DNA of 64,000 bases from the NCBI GenBank assembly GCA_964020085.1, contig OZ026607.1, forward strand, positions 6,215,279 to 6,279,278. Direction: 5' to 3'. This DNA comes from Micromussa lordhowensis (lineage: Eukaryota > Cnidaria > Anthozoa > Scleractinia > Lobophylliidae). The notes beneath the pieces are model-generated. The model made no database searches. It saw nothing but the letters and a program-made list of their open reading frames with translations, and was not told where the DNA came from. Each line of letters starts with the position of its first letter. Position 1 is the stretch's first letter. Below are positions 20,110 to 34,072 of this stretch, piece by piece. The translations under genes and the position numbers were made by a program.

Positions 20110-23100
20110 CTTTATTTTTTTCAATAAAAACATTAAGTTTTGCTTCAAGCTAGAGAAGTATATTCCTCACGAATGAACAGGAAGAGATATTTTATTTTAT
20201 AGTCACGGCACCGTTATCTTGCACAGAAATTAATGAATGCCTTTCCAAATGCATCCAGATGCGGAAAACAATTAAGATTTCAAAACCTCTTGTATCTGTT
20301 GCATGCGATGAATTGTCTGTCAGTAAGTTTGTTCGTTTTCTCTTGGAAGAGGAGTATTCAATCGACTTTAAACTCGGTTGAACCGCAGGATTCGGATGCA
20401 TGAAGCTTCCCAGTACAAGATCAGAGTTGCAAATGACAGTCGTTTTAGCTTGGAGCGTTTGAAAAACAGTTCCTCAATTCGTTTTAGCCTGACCAACCAT
20501 CAACATTTTTCGCAATTATCCGAAATTGAAATAAGCCAACGAGGCCATTTCTCCAAGTAATAGTTGTTGAAGTTTTCAGCGGTGAGACATTCAGACGAGG
20601 CGAAAACTTGGTCAATACAAAGCCTTTTAATTTTATAGCGCCTTTTTTTTGATAACACACTCTTCTTTATATAAGATCGTCTAATTTTGGAGCTGAAGCT
20701 GAGCGTTCTTCTTTTTTTCGCGATTTGAGCCGGAAAATACTCTTAAGATGTTCTTAAATTTACATGATATACACAGTATTTCAATAAATTAATGCCGAGA
20801 GGAAAACTACCTGGATAATACTTCAGACTTTGTATCACCTAAAGACTTTGATGGTGTGGAAGTTATTTTGGAACAATTATAACTAAAAGAACTGCTGATT
20901 ATTACAAACCGAGATATGTGTGATACAATAAGAAGACCATTGTTAATGTTTTACAAAACATGCCCTTAAGTATTTGGGTTAATTTGGGTTAATGAAACGA
21001 ACTGGAAAATTCGTTATTTGATTATTTGAAGAAATTAAATGATGTTGTGATCACCACAGTCTGCGTATTTTGAGAGTGAGAATAGTTGAATTTTTTAAAC
21101 AAATAAATATCATAAACATTTTGCTTATTGGGTTTGTTAAATTAGAAAGAAACCAACGGTTTCTTAACGTGAAATGATTTCTGAAGATAACGTTCGTTTA
21201 GTCTCGCTCGATTGCCGACTGAGACTGCTCCATTATTTTTTCTGAGTCATTATTTTCTAAAAAACTCGAACGGCTTTTTGTTTCTTCTTCCTGCTTTTCG
21301 TACCTGATCACGGTCTTGACAAGATTTTTTGGTACTTATCGTTTGCTCTGTCACGTCAAATGTCGAATTTCTTCCAGTTTTCCAATAGCTGGCAACTTAG
21401 AATTGAAGGCAAGTGTAAAATGTGGCGTAAAATGTAGTAACAAGAATACGTACTGCGCTAGAATCGTATCCTTGAAATAATGTCTTCGTTTAAAGTACGT
21501 ACTCTTCCGAGAAGGTCCAAATCTTCTCAACAGCTTAGCTCCTTGTGAAGAACTGAATATTGTCTGTTGCTTTACCTTGTTTAAGTAAGGCCTAATAATG
21601 CAATTGTTGCATACGAAATTGACATCTGTGAATTTGAAAAGTCATATTACTGAAGCTCAAGTTGCAACTGCCAATACCTGCCGACCCTTGTAGAGACTGA
21701 AAAACAGCGCATGTCCACCTACATTTATCTGGGGTACGCTCCTTAATATTCACTTAACGAAAAATTTTCATCGAGTGGGAAAAACTGAAAATTTGTTCTT
21801 ATGCTAGGGATTTTAAGAAACTTCAGACCATCCACAATAAATGTCAACATCAACAAAAACTCTAGCGTTCCCAATGTCAATTTTAAGGCTAATATTGTGT
21901 GTAAAAATTGGACTCAAAGATTATAGTCGCAAACAAAAGATGACAAAAATGCGAGGGAGTAGCGTCGACTAGGAAAGTTTGTCATCTGCACTTAGGGGAA
22001 TTTAATATCATTTCAGTTCGGAAATGTTTTCAGTGAAAATTGAGCTTCAGATGAAAAGGCCGCAAAACTTGACAATAAAAAAGAACTTAAAACACTTTGA
22101 AAACTGATATTTTCGCACTAATGTGACATCTCAAGCAAACATGTTATTAATACGTTCAAATTGGTGTCCAAATAGTCTTTAATTATCGTTCATTGAATTG
22201 TCTATGAGCTAAAAGCTTGTTAAAATACAAAAGTGCTAACAGAGGACAAAAGAGTGCCGCCAATTTGAAAAACTGAAATGAAATTTCAAAAATTAAAAGC
22301 TATGAAATGGATGGATAATGAATGGTTGTCAGTCTTAGCCTGATACTCTCCCGGTTTGCCTTATACGTTTTTCAAAATTTATGTCGTGGACAAAAATTTC
22401 CAGTCGTTCACGCGTGACGAAATGTTCTGATTATAGAACCCTACTCTAGACAAATCCAGCTACGCATGCGTTTTTTCATGTTTAAGACGGACAGGCGCGT
22501 CTTGGCAACTGTAAACTGAGGTTCAAAAACAATTTTTCCAATAATGTGATGTTCAATAGCTACAAAATATTGGGCGGCTCTTACAGCCCACAAAGCATCA
22601 GATTAATTTCAAGTCTTTTTAACTTTTACAAACAAAACTTGTAAAACTCCTTGATGGACGATTTGTTTTTATTTCCCCAAAAAGTTTTTTAACTAACTTA
22701 TTGCTAAGGTTAACGTTTTTATTTTGGAAGGCGAATTTCTTTTAAAAAAAATCCGATTTCAGTCTTACAACGAGCCAAGCCGTTTTTTATTTTGGACAGC
22801 TGTTATTTCTGGTAGCCAGTAGTGATACATATTTGTAATTTTGTAAATCTATGTAAATATTCAACTTAGGTTTTCATAGCTGTAGTTTTATTTCAATAAT
22901 TATTAAGGCTAATATTGATAAAGGAAAAATTACAATACACGAGCACAGTTGTTAACAAAAGAATATAAAGTAGGGTGTACTAGGCAAGTTAGTCACCTGC
23001 TTCTAAAGGAATTATTGTTTTGCTTCGGAAATCAGCTTTTCTTTTATCAAAACTGAGTACCAAGACGACGAAACGGGACCATTGAAAGAGCTCAACATAA

Positions 23101-23858
23101 AACGAAAGCGAAGGTTGTCAAATTATAGTTACATTTCAAGCTCATGCGATAATTATTGGAAAAAGATTGGAATCGGAATATTCAATGTTATTAAAGTAAT
23201 ATTTCCAACTACTCTTCCGAGATAGTCCAAATCTTCTCAACAGCTTAGCTTTCTGTTGAGAACTTGATTTAAGAAGGTTTGATAATGAAATTGTTGAATC
23301 CAAAATTGAGAGCTGTAACAAGTTTGAAAAGTCCTATTATTTGAAGCTCAAATTATAACTGCCAATATCTGCCGGCACTTGTAGAGACTGAAAAACAGCG
23401 CATGGCCCATTAACACTTATTTGGGGTAGGCATCTTGATATTTACTTAACGAAAAATTTCTTCGTTCTTAAACGCAGAGATATATTTTAAAAATCTTTAT
23501 TTAAAACACATTTAGACTAGTTAGCAGTTTTACTAAAACAATTAGATTACTCGCTCTCGACTTCGGTGAGGTAAAACTTATGACGCCGACGTTTTCTCGT
23601 TTTTCCAAAGTTGTAGAGGGACCGAGTTAGAAACGTTTATGAATAATTAAAGCAATGATTTCTTAGAACAACGAAAGAAGGTCATTCTCCGTTACTTGAC
23701 TTAAAGAACTTTAAATTGTCTAAAATACTGACGAGCGCTCGAAAACGACCGCCAATTCAAATGACAATTCATTCATCGCCAATTTTGGTAAAGCGTGAAA
23801 TTTAAACTATACGTTAAGAAATAATCCCAGTGTCAATTTATGAGCAATGTCTTTTTAA
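20110..23858. repeat. Spacer of copy 1: AT-rich DNA and diverged R monomers
   Basis: 20110-21480 is AT-rich and shared with 35545-36900 and 52645-54000. From about 21480 diverged R monomers begin, then a full ~1.6-kb monomer (about 22440-23858) leads into the array. A 116-codon minus-strand frame in copies 2 and 3 (35911-36261, 53014-53364) lacks an ATG and is broken here by a 6-nt difference near 20740, so it is not taken as a gene. No gene supported. Confidence 0.5.
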
Positions 23859-26800
23859 AATAACCACTTTTCCCCTTTTTTTTGTAAAATATAAAAGGAA
23901 CATTTAGAAAACTTCTCAGGATAATTTTATAAGTTCCGGAATAAAAATAAAAGAAGAACATTTACCATTTCCTCGACTTGAACCTGAGTTAAAGAACATT
24001 AAATTGTTTAAAATACCTGATGGGCATGTATGCAGACCTAACTTTACTCTGGACAAATGAAGCTGCGCATGCGCTGTTTTCATGTTCAATACGTGCAGGT
24101 ACGTCTCGATAACTGAAAACTGAGTTTTAATAATACTTTTTCCAATAATGTGATCTTCAATAGCTACAAAATATTGCACGGCTCTTACAGCGCACAAAGC
24201 ATCAGATCAATTTCATGTCTTTGTTAGTTTTACAAACAAAACTTGTTAAATTCCTTGATGGACGATTTGCTTTTATTTCCCCGCATTGGCTTTTATCCAA
24301 CTTATTGCTAAGGTTAACATTTCTATTTTCGAAGATAAATTTCTTGAAAATTTCCGATTTCAGCCTTACAACGAGCCAAGCCGTTTTTTATTTTGACAGT
24401 AGTTACTCTGGCAGCCAGTAGTGATACATATATGTAACAAGTAATAGCTACAAACAATAGCCTTTTGTAAATCTATGTAAATATTCAACTTAGTTTTTCA
24501 TAATTGTAGTTTTATTTCAGTAATGTTTAAGGCTAATATTGATACAGGAAAATTACAATAAACGAGCACAGTTATTAACAAAAGAATATGAAGCACGGTG
24601 TACTAGGCAAGTTTGTCACCTGTTCTAAAGGAATTATCGTTTCGTTTCGGAAATCAGCTTTTCTTTTATCAAAACTGAGTACCAAGACGACGAAACGTGA
24701 CCATTGAAAGAGCTTAACATAAAACGAAAGCGAAGGTTGTCTAATTATATTTACATTTCAAGCTCATGCGATAATTATTGGAGAAATATTGGAATCGGAA
24801 TATTGGTTAAATATCATTCATTGTTATTAAGGTGATATTTCCAACTACTCTTCCGAGATAGTCCAAATCTTCTGAACAGCTTAGCTTTCTGTTGAGAACT
24901 TGATTTAAGAAGGTTTAATAATGAAATTGTTGAATCCAAAATTGAGAGCTGTAACAAGTTTGAAAAGTCCTATTATTGCACCTCAAATTATAACTGCCAA
25001 TATCTGGCGGTACTTGTAGAGACTGAAAAACAGCGCATGGCCCATTAACACTTATTTGGGGTAGGCATCTTGATATTTACTTCGTTTTTAAACGCAGAGA
25101 AATATTTTAAAAATCTTTATTTAAAACACATTTAGACCAGTTAGCAGTTTTAATAAAACAATTAGATTATTTGCTCTCGACTTCTGTGAGGTAAGAATTA
25201 ATGACGCCGACGTTTTCTCATTTTTCCAACGTTTCAGTGGAAGCAATTTAGAGACGTTACTGAATAATGTAGTTTCTTTAAAAAACCAAAGAAGGTCATT
25301 TTCCGTTACTTGAAATAAAGAACTTTAAATTGTTTAAAATACTGATGAGGGTTAACAAACGACCGCTAATTCAAATGACAATTCATTCAGCGCCAATTTT
25401 GCTATAGCGTGAAATTTAAACTATACATTAAGAAATAATCTCAGTGTCAATTTATGAGCCATGTCTTTATAAAATAAGGCTTTTTCCCTTTTTTTCTAAA
25501 ATTTAAAAGGAACATTTAGAAAATTTCTCCGGATAATTTGATAGGTTCCTGAATAAAAATAAAAGAAGAACATTTGACATTTCCTCGACTTGAACCTGAG
25601 TTAAAGAACATTAAATTGTTTAAAATACCTGATGGGCATGTATGCAGACCTAACTTTACTCTAGACAAATGCAGCTGCGCATGCGCTGTTTTCATGTTCA
25701 ATACGTGCAGGTACGTCTTGACAACTGAAAACTGAGCTTTAATAATGCTTTTTCCAATAATGTGATGTTCAATAGCTACAAAATATTGGGCGGCTCTTAC
25801 AGCGCACAAAGCATCAGATCAATTTCATGTCTTTGTAAGTTTTACAAACAAAACTTGTTAAATTCCTTGATGGACCATTTGTTTTTATTTCCCCGAATTG
25901 GTTTTCAGCCAACTTATTGCTAAGGTTAACGTTTCTATTTTCGAAGATAAATTTCTTGAAAATTTCTGATTTCAGTCTTACAACGAGCGAAGCCGTTTTT
26001 TATTTGGAAAGTGGTTATTTCTGGCAGCCAGTAGTGATACATATATGTAATAAGTAATAACTACGAACAATAGCCTTTTGTAAATCTATGTAAATATCCA
26101 ACTTAGTTTTTCATAGTTGTAGTCTTATTTCAGTAATGATTAAGGCTAATGTTGATACAGGAAAATTACAATAAACGAGCACAGTGTTAACAAAAGAATG
26201 TGAAGTAGGGTGTACTAGGCAAGTTTGTCACCTGTTCTAAAGGAATTATTGTTTCGTTTGGAAAATCAGCTTTTCTTTTATCAAAACTGAGTACCAAGAC
26301 GACGAAACGTAACCATTGAAAGAGCTTAACATAAAACGAAAGCGAAGGTTGTCTAATTATAGTTACATTTCAAGCTCATGCAATAATTATTGGAGAAATA
26401 TTGCAATCGGAATATTGCCATAGAATAACCACTTTTCCCCTTTTTTTTGTAAAATATAAAAGGAACATTTAGAAAACTTCTCAGGATAATTTTATAAGTT
26501 CCGGAATAAAAATAAAAGAAGAACATTTACCATTTCCTCGACTTGAACCTGAGTTAAAGAACATTAAATTGTTTAAAATACCTGATGGGCATGTATGCAG
26601 ACCTAACTTTACTCTGGACAAATGAAGCTGCGCATGCGCTGTTTTCATGTTCAATACGTGCAGGTACGTCTCGATAACTGAAAACTGAGCTTTAATAATA
26701 CTTTTTCCAATAATGTGATGTTCAATAGCTACAAAATATTGCACGGCTCTTACAGCGCACAAAGCATCAGATCAATTTCATGTCTTTGTTAGTTTTACAA

Positions 26801-29800
26801 ACAAAACTTGTTAAATTCCTTGATGGACGATTTGCTTTTATTTCCCCGCATTGGCTTTTATCCAACTTATTGCTAAGGTTAACATTTCTATTTTCGAAAA
26901 TAAATTTCTTGAAAATTTCCGATTTCAGCCTTACAACGAGCCAAGCCGTTTTTTATTTTGACAGTAGTTACTCTGGCAGCCAGTAGTGATACATATATGT
27001 AACAAGTAATAGCTACAAACAATAGCCTTTTGTAAATCTATGTAAATATTCAACTTAGTTTTTCATAATTGTAGTTTTATTTCAGTAATGTTTAAGGCTA
27101 ATATTGATACAGGAAAATTACAATAAACGAGCACAGTTATTAACAAAAGAATATGAAGCACGGTGTACTAGGCAAGTTTGTCACCTGTTCTAAAGGAATT
27201 ATCGTTTCGTTTCGGAAATCAGCTTTTCTTTTATCAAAACTGAGTACCAAGACGACGAAACGTGACCATTGAAAGAGCTTAACATAAAACGAAAGCGAAG
27301 GTTGTCTAATTATATTTACATTTCAAGCTCATGCGATAATTATTGGAGAAATATTGGAATCGGAATATTGGTTAAATATCATTCATTGTTATTAAGGTGA
27401 TATTTCCAACTACTCTTCCGAGATAGTCCAAATCTTCTGAACAGCTTAGCTTTCTGTTGAGAACTTGATTTAAGAAGGTTTAATAATGAAATTGTTGAAT
27501 CCAAAATTGAGAGCTGTAACAAGTTTGAAAAGTCCTATTATTGCACCTCAAATTATAACTGCCAATATCTGGCGGTACTTGTAGAGACTGAAAAACAGCG
27601 CATGGCCCATTAACACTTATTTGGGGTAGGCATCTTGATATTTACTTCGTTTTTAAACGCAGAGAAATATTTTAAAAATCTTTATTTAAAACACATTTAG
27701 ACCAGTTAGCAGTTTTAATAAAACAATTAGATTATTTGCTCTCGACTTCTGTGAGGTAAGAATTAATGACGCCGACGTTTTCTCATTTTTCCAACGTTTC
27801 AGTGGAAGCAATTTAGAGACGTTACTGAATAATGTAGTTTCTTTAAAAAACCAAAGAAGGTCATTTTCCGTTACTTGAAATAAAGAACTTTAAATTGTTT
27901 AAAATACTGATGAGGGTTAACAAACGACCGCTAATTCAAATGACAATTCATTCAGCGCCAATTTTGCTATAGCGTGAAATTTAAACTATACATTAAGAAA
28001 TAATCTCAGTGTCAATTTATGAGCCATGTCTTTATAAAATAAGGCTTTTTCCCTTTTTTTCTAAAATTTAAAAGGAACATTTAGAAAATTTCTCCGGATA
28101 ATTTGATAGGTTCCTGAATAAAAATAAAAGAAGAACATTTGACATTTCCTCGACTTGAACCTGAGTTAAAGAACATTAAATTGTTTAAAATACCTGACGG
28201 GCATGTATGCAGACCTAACTTTACTCTAGACAAATGCAGCTGCGCATGCGCTGTTTTCATGTTCAATACGTGCAGGTACGTCTTGACAACTGAAAACTGA
28301 GCTTTAATAATGCTTTTTCCAATAATGTGATGTTCAATAGCTACAAAATATTGGGCGGCTCTTACAGCGCACAAAGCATCAGATCAATTTCATGTCTTTG
28401 TAAGTTTTACAAACAAAACTTGTTAAATTCCTTGATGGACCATTTGTTTTTATTTCCCCGAATTGGTTTTCAGCCAACTTATTGCTAAGGTTAACGTTTC
28501 TATTTTCGAAGATAAATTTCTTGAAAATTTCTGATTTCAGTCTTACAACGAGCGAAGCCGTTTTTTATTTGGAAAGTGGTTATTTCTGGCAGCCAGTAGT
28601 GATACATATATGTAATAAGTAATAACTACGAACAATAGCCTTTTGTAAATCTATGTAAATATCCAACTTAGTTTTTCATAGTTGTAGTCTTATTTCAGTA
28701 ATGATTAAGGCTAATGTTGATACAGGAAAATTACAATAAACGAGCACAGTGTTAACAAAAGAATGTGAAGTAGGGTGTACTAGGCAAGTTTGTCACCTGT
28801 TCTAAAGGAATTATTGTTTCGTTTGGAAAATCAGCTTTTCTTTTATCAAAACTGAGTACCAAGACGACGAAACGTAACCATTGAAAGAGCTTAACATAAA
28901 ACGAAAGCGAAGGTTGTCTAATTATAGTTACATTTCAAGCTCATGCAATAATTATTGGAGAAATATTGCAATCGGAATATTGCCATAGAATAACCACTTT
29001 TCCCCTTTTTTTTGTAAAATATAAAAGGAACATTTAGAAAACTTCTCAGGATAATTTTATAAGTTCCGGAATAAAAATAAAAGAAGAACATTTACCATTT
29101 CCTCGACTTGAACCTGAGTTAAAGAACATTAAATTGTTTAAAATACCTGATGGGCATGTATGCAGACCTAACTTTACTCTGGACAAATGAAGCTGCGCAT
29201 GCGCTGTTTTCATGTTCAATACGTGCAGGTACGTCTCGATAACTGAAAACTGAGCTTTAATAATACTTTTTCCAATAATGTGATGTTCAATAGCTACAAA
29301 ATATTGCACGGCTCTTACAGCGCACAAAGCATCAGATCAATTTCATGTCTTTGTTAGTTTTACAAACAAAACTTGTTAAATTCCTTGATGGACGATTTGC
29401 TTTTATTTCCCCGCATTGGCTTTTATCCAACTTATTGCTAAGGTTAACATTTCTATTTTCGAAGATAAATTTCTTGAAAATTTCCGATTTCAGCCTTACA
29501 ACGAGCCAAGCCGTTTTTTATTTTGACAGTAGTTACTCTGGCAGCCAGTAGTGATACATATATGTAACAAGTAATAGCTACAAACAATAGCCTTTTGTAA
29601 ATCTATGTAAATATTCAACTTAGTTTTTCATAATTGTAGTTTTATTTCAGTAATGTTTAAGGCTAATATTGATACAGGAAAATTACAATAAACGAGCACA
29701 GTTATTAACAAAAGAATATGAAGCACGGTGTACTAGGCAAGTTTGTCACCTGTTCTAAAGGAATTATCGTTTCGTTTCGGAAATCAGCTTTTCTTTTATC

Positions 29801-32800
29801 AAAACTGAGTACCAAGACGACGAAACGTGACCATTGAAAGAGCTTAACATAAAACGAAAGCGAAGGTTGTCTAATTATATTTACATTTCAAGCTCATGCG
29901 ATAATTATTGGAGAAATATTGGAATCGGAATATTGGTTAAATATCATTCATTGTTATTAAGGTGATATTTCCAACTACTCTTCCGAGATAGTCCAAATCT
30001 TCTGAACAGCTTAGCTTTCTGTTGAGAACTTGATTTAAGAAGGTTTAATAATGAAATTGTTGAATCCAAAATTGAGAGCTGTAACAAGTTTGAAAAGTCC
30101 TATTATTGCACCTCAAATTATAACTGCCAATATCTGGCGGTACTTGTAGAGACTGAAAAACAGCGCATGGCCCATTAACACTTATTTGGGGTAGGCATCT
30201 TGATATTTACTTCGTTTTTAAACGCAGAGAAATATTTTAAAAATCTTTATTTAAAACACATTTAGACCAGTTAGCAGTTTTAATAAAACAATTAGATTAT
30301 TTGCTCTCGACTTCTGTGAGGTAAGAATTAATGACGCCGACGTTTTCTCATTTTTCCAACGTTTCAGTGGAAGCAATTTAGAGACGTTACTGAATAATGT
30401 AGTTTCTTTAAAAAACCAAAGAAGGTCATTTTCCGTTACTTGAAATAAAGAACTTTAAATTGTTTAAAATACTGATGAGGGTTAACAAACGACCGCTAAT
30501 TCAAATGACAATTCATTCAGCGCCAATTTTGCTATAGCGTGAAATTTAAACTATACATTAAGAAATAATCTCAGTGTCAATTTATGAGCCATGTCTTTAT
30601 AAAATAAGGCTTTTTCCCTTTTTTTCTAAAATTTAAAAGGAACATTTAGAAAATTTCTCCGGATAATTTGATAGGTTCCTGAATAAAAATAAAAGAAGAA
30701 CATTTGACATTTCCTCGACTTGAACCTGAGTTAAAGAACATTAAATTGTTTAAAATACCTGACGGGCATGTATGCAGACCTAACTTTACTCTAGACAAAT
30801 GCAGCTGCGCATGCGCTGTTTTCATGTTCAATACGTGCAGGTACGTCTTGACAACTGAAAACTGAGCTTTAATAATGCTTTTTCCAATAATGTGATGTTC
30901 AATAGCTACAAAATATTGGGCGGCTCTTACAGCGCACAAAGAATCAGATCAATTTCATGTCTTTGTAAGTTTTACAAACAAAACTTGTTAAATTCCTTGA
31001 TGGACCATTTGTTTTTATTTCCCCGAATTGGTTTTCAGCCAACTTATTGCTAAGGTTAACGTTTCTATTTTCGAAGATAAATTTCTTGAAAATTTCTGAT
31101 TTCAGTCTTACAACGAGCGAAGCCGTTTTTTATTTGGAAAGTGGTTATTTCTGGCAGCCAGTAGTGATACATATATGTAATAAGTAATAACTACGAACAA
31201 TAGCCTTTTGTAAATCTATGTAAATATCCAACTTAGTTTTTCATAGTTGTAGTCTTATTTCAGTAATGATTAAGGCTAATGTTGATACAGGAAAATTACA
31301 ATAAACGAGCACAGTGTTAACAAAAGAATGTGAAGTAGGGTGTACTAGGCAAGTTTTTCACCTGTTCTAAAGGAATTATTGTTTCGTTTGGAAAATCAGC
31401 TTTTCTTTTATCAAAACTGAGTACCAAGACGACGAAACGTAACCATTGAAAGAGCTTAACATAAAACGAAAGCGAAGGTTGTCTAATTATAGTTACATTT
31501 CAAGCTCATGCAATAATTATTGGAGAAATATTGCAATCGGAATATTGCCATAGAATAACCACTTTTCCCCTTTTTTTTGTAAAATATAAAAGGAACATTT
31601 AGAAAACTTCTCAGGATAATTTTATAAGTTCCGGAATAAAAATAAAAGAAGAACATTTACCATTTCCTCGACTTGAACCTGAGTTAAAGAACATTAAATT
31701 GTTTAAAATACCTGATGGGCATGTATGCAGACCTAACTTTACTCTGGACAAATGAAGCTGCGCATGCGCTGTTTTCATGTTCAATACGTGCAGGTACGTC
31801 TCGATAACTGAAAACTGAGCTTTAATAATACTTTTTCCAATAATGTGATGTTCAATAGCTACAAAATATTGCACGGCTCTTACAGCGCACAAAGCATCAG
31901 ATCAATTTCATGTCTTTGTTAGTTTTACAAACAAAACTTGTTAAATTCCTTGATGGACGATTTGCTTTTATTTCCCCGCATTGGCTTTTATCCAACTTAT
32001 TGCTAAGGTTAACATTTCTATTTTCGAAGATAAATTTCTTGAAAATTTCCGATTTCAGCCTTACAACGAGCCAAGCCGTTTTTTATTTTGACAGTAGTTA
32101 CTCTGGCAGCCAGTAGTGATACATATATGTAACAAGTAATAGCTACAAACAATAGCCTTTTGTAAATCTATGTAAATATTCAACTTAGTTTTTCATAATT
32201 GTAGTTTTATTTCAGTAATGTTTAAGGCTAATATTGATACAGGAAAATTACAATAAACGAGCACAGTTATTAACAAAAGAATATGAAGCACGGTGTACTA
32301 GGCAAGTTTGTCACCTGTTCTAAAGGAATTATCGTTTCGTTTCGGAAATCAGCTTTTCTTTTATCAAAACTGAGTACCAAGACGACGAAACGTGACCATT
32401 GAAAGAGCTTAACATAAAACGAAAGCGAAGGTTGTCTAATTATATTTACATTTCAAGCTCATGCGATAATTATTGGAGAAATATTGGAATCGGAATATTG
32501 GTTAAATATCATTCATTGTTATTAAGGTGATATTTCCAACTACTCTTCCGAGATAGTCCAAATCTTCTGAACAGCTTAGCTTTCTGTTGAGAACTTGATT
32601 TAAGAAGGTTTAATAATGAAATTGTTGAATCCAAAATTGAGAGCTGTAACAAGTTTGAAAAGTCCTATTATTGCACCTCAAATTATAACTGCCAATATCT
32701 GGCGGTACTTGTAGAGACTGAAAAACAGCGCATGGCCCATTAACACTTATTTGGGGTAGGCATCTTGATATTTACTTCGTTTTTAAACGCAGAGAAATAT

Positions 32801-33663
32801 TTTAAAAATCTTTATTTAAAACACATTTAGACCAGTTAGCAGTTTTAATAAAACAATTAGATTATTTGCTCTCGACTTCTGTGAGGTAAGAATTAATGAC
32901 GCCGACGTTTTCTCATTTTTCCAACGTTTCAGTGGAAGCAATTTAGAGACGTTACTGAATAATGTAGTTTCTTTAAAAAACCAAAGAAGGTCATTTTCCG
33001 TTACTTGAAATAAAGAACTTTAAATTGTTTAAAATACTGATGAGGGTTAACAAACGACCGCTAATTCAAATGACAATTCATTCAGCGTCAATTTTGCTAT
33101 AGCGTGAAATTTAAACTATACATTAAGAAATAATCTCAGTGTCAATTTATGAGCCATGTCTTTATAAAATAAGGCTTTTTCCCTTTTTTTCTAAAATTTA
33201 AAAGGAACATTTAGAAAATTTCTCCGGATAATTTGATAGGTTCCTGAATAAAAATAAAAGAAGAACATTTGACATTTCCTCGACTTGAACCTGAGTTAAA
33301 GAACATTAAATTGTTTAAAATACCTGATGGGCATGTATGCAGACCTAACTTTACTCTAGACAAATGCAGCTGCGCATGCGCTGTTTTCATGTTCAATACG
33401 TGCAGGTACGTCTTGACAACTGAAAACTGAGCTTTAATAATGCTTTTTCCAATAATGTGATGTTCAATAGCTACAAAATATTGGGCGGCTCTTACAGCGC
33501 ACAAAGCATCAGATCAATTTCATGTCTTTGTAAGTTTTACAAACAAAACTTGTTAAATTCCTTGATGGACCATTTGTTTTTATTTCCCCGAATTGGTTTT
33601 CAGCCAACTTATTGCTAAGGTTAACGTTTCTATTTTCGAAGATAAATTTCTTGAAAATTTCTG
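23859..33663. repeat. R array 1: 2,565-bp higher-order tandem repeat, about 3.8 units
   Basis: Units 23859-26423, 26424-28988, 28989-31553 and partial 31554-33663 are nearly identical. Each unit holds two related R monomers, 1,600 bp and 965 bp apart. Every internal junction reads ...ATTGCCATAG|AATAACCAC. Recurrent frames of 68, 93 and 97 codons on both strands repeat with the unit. They have no codon bias, domain or splice support and are not annotated as genes. The array is cut mid-unit at 33663 by a LINE fragment. Confidence 0.9.
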
Positions 33664-33774
33664 ATTGTGTTTTTATTTTTTTTAGGTGATCTGTTTTTAT
33701 ATGGGGTCTGAGACTCTTTTACAGTTCATCCTTTGATTTTTAATCCATTGATTGTAGTAAATAAATAAATAAAA
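33664..33774 (+). mobile_element. LINE 3'-end fragment (copy 2)
   Basis: Starts ATTGTGTTTTTATT and ends in the AAATAAATAAATAAAA tail (33759-33774). It joins a truncated R unit at 33663 with a few bases of shared sequence. Homologous to 50752-50863. Confidence 0.7.
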
Positions 33775-33913
33775 CTTCCTGTGATACTCTTGGAACCAGT
33801 TCAATTTGGTATCACAATCGAGTACTACCCATCTCTTATCCTAAGTCGCAACCGTGAAATACTATTCATCAGAATACTATTCATCAGTGAACAATCAACT
33901 GCATTTTAACATC

Positions 33914-33919
33914 TTTATT
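33914..33919 (-). terminator. Poly(A) signal, peptide gene copy 2
   Basis: AATAAA on the minus strand, about 155 nt past the stop at 34073-34075. Confidence 0.6.
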
Positions 33920-34072
33920 GTGCTACCACGTTTACAACCATTGCCTACTTCATGTGCTAAGGCAGCATAAAGTCTACAGGTGCGAACATTACTAAACTGC
34001 AACTGAAAAGTGGTTTTCTGTGCTCAAGATGCAACCGAGGAAAAGAACCTTCAGTCATTTTCGGCCGTTCCA

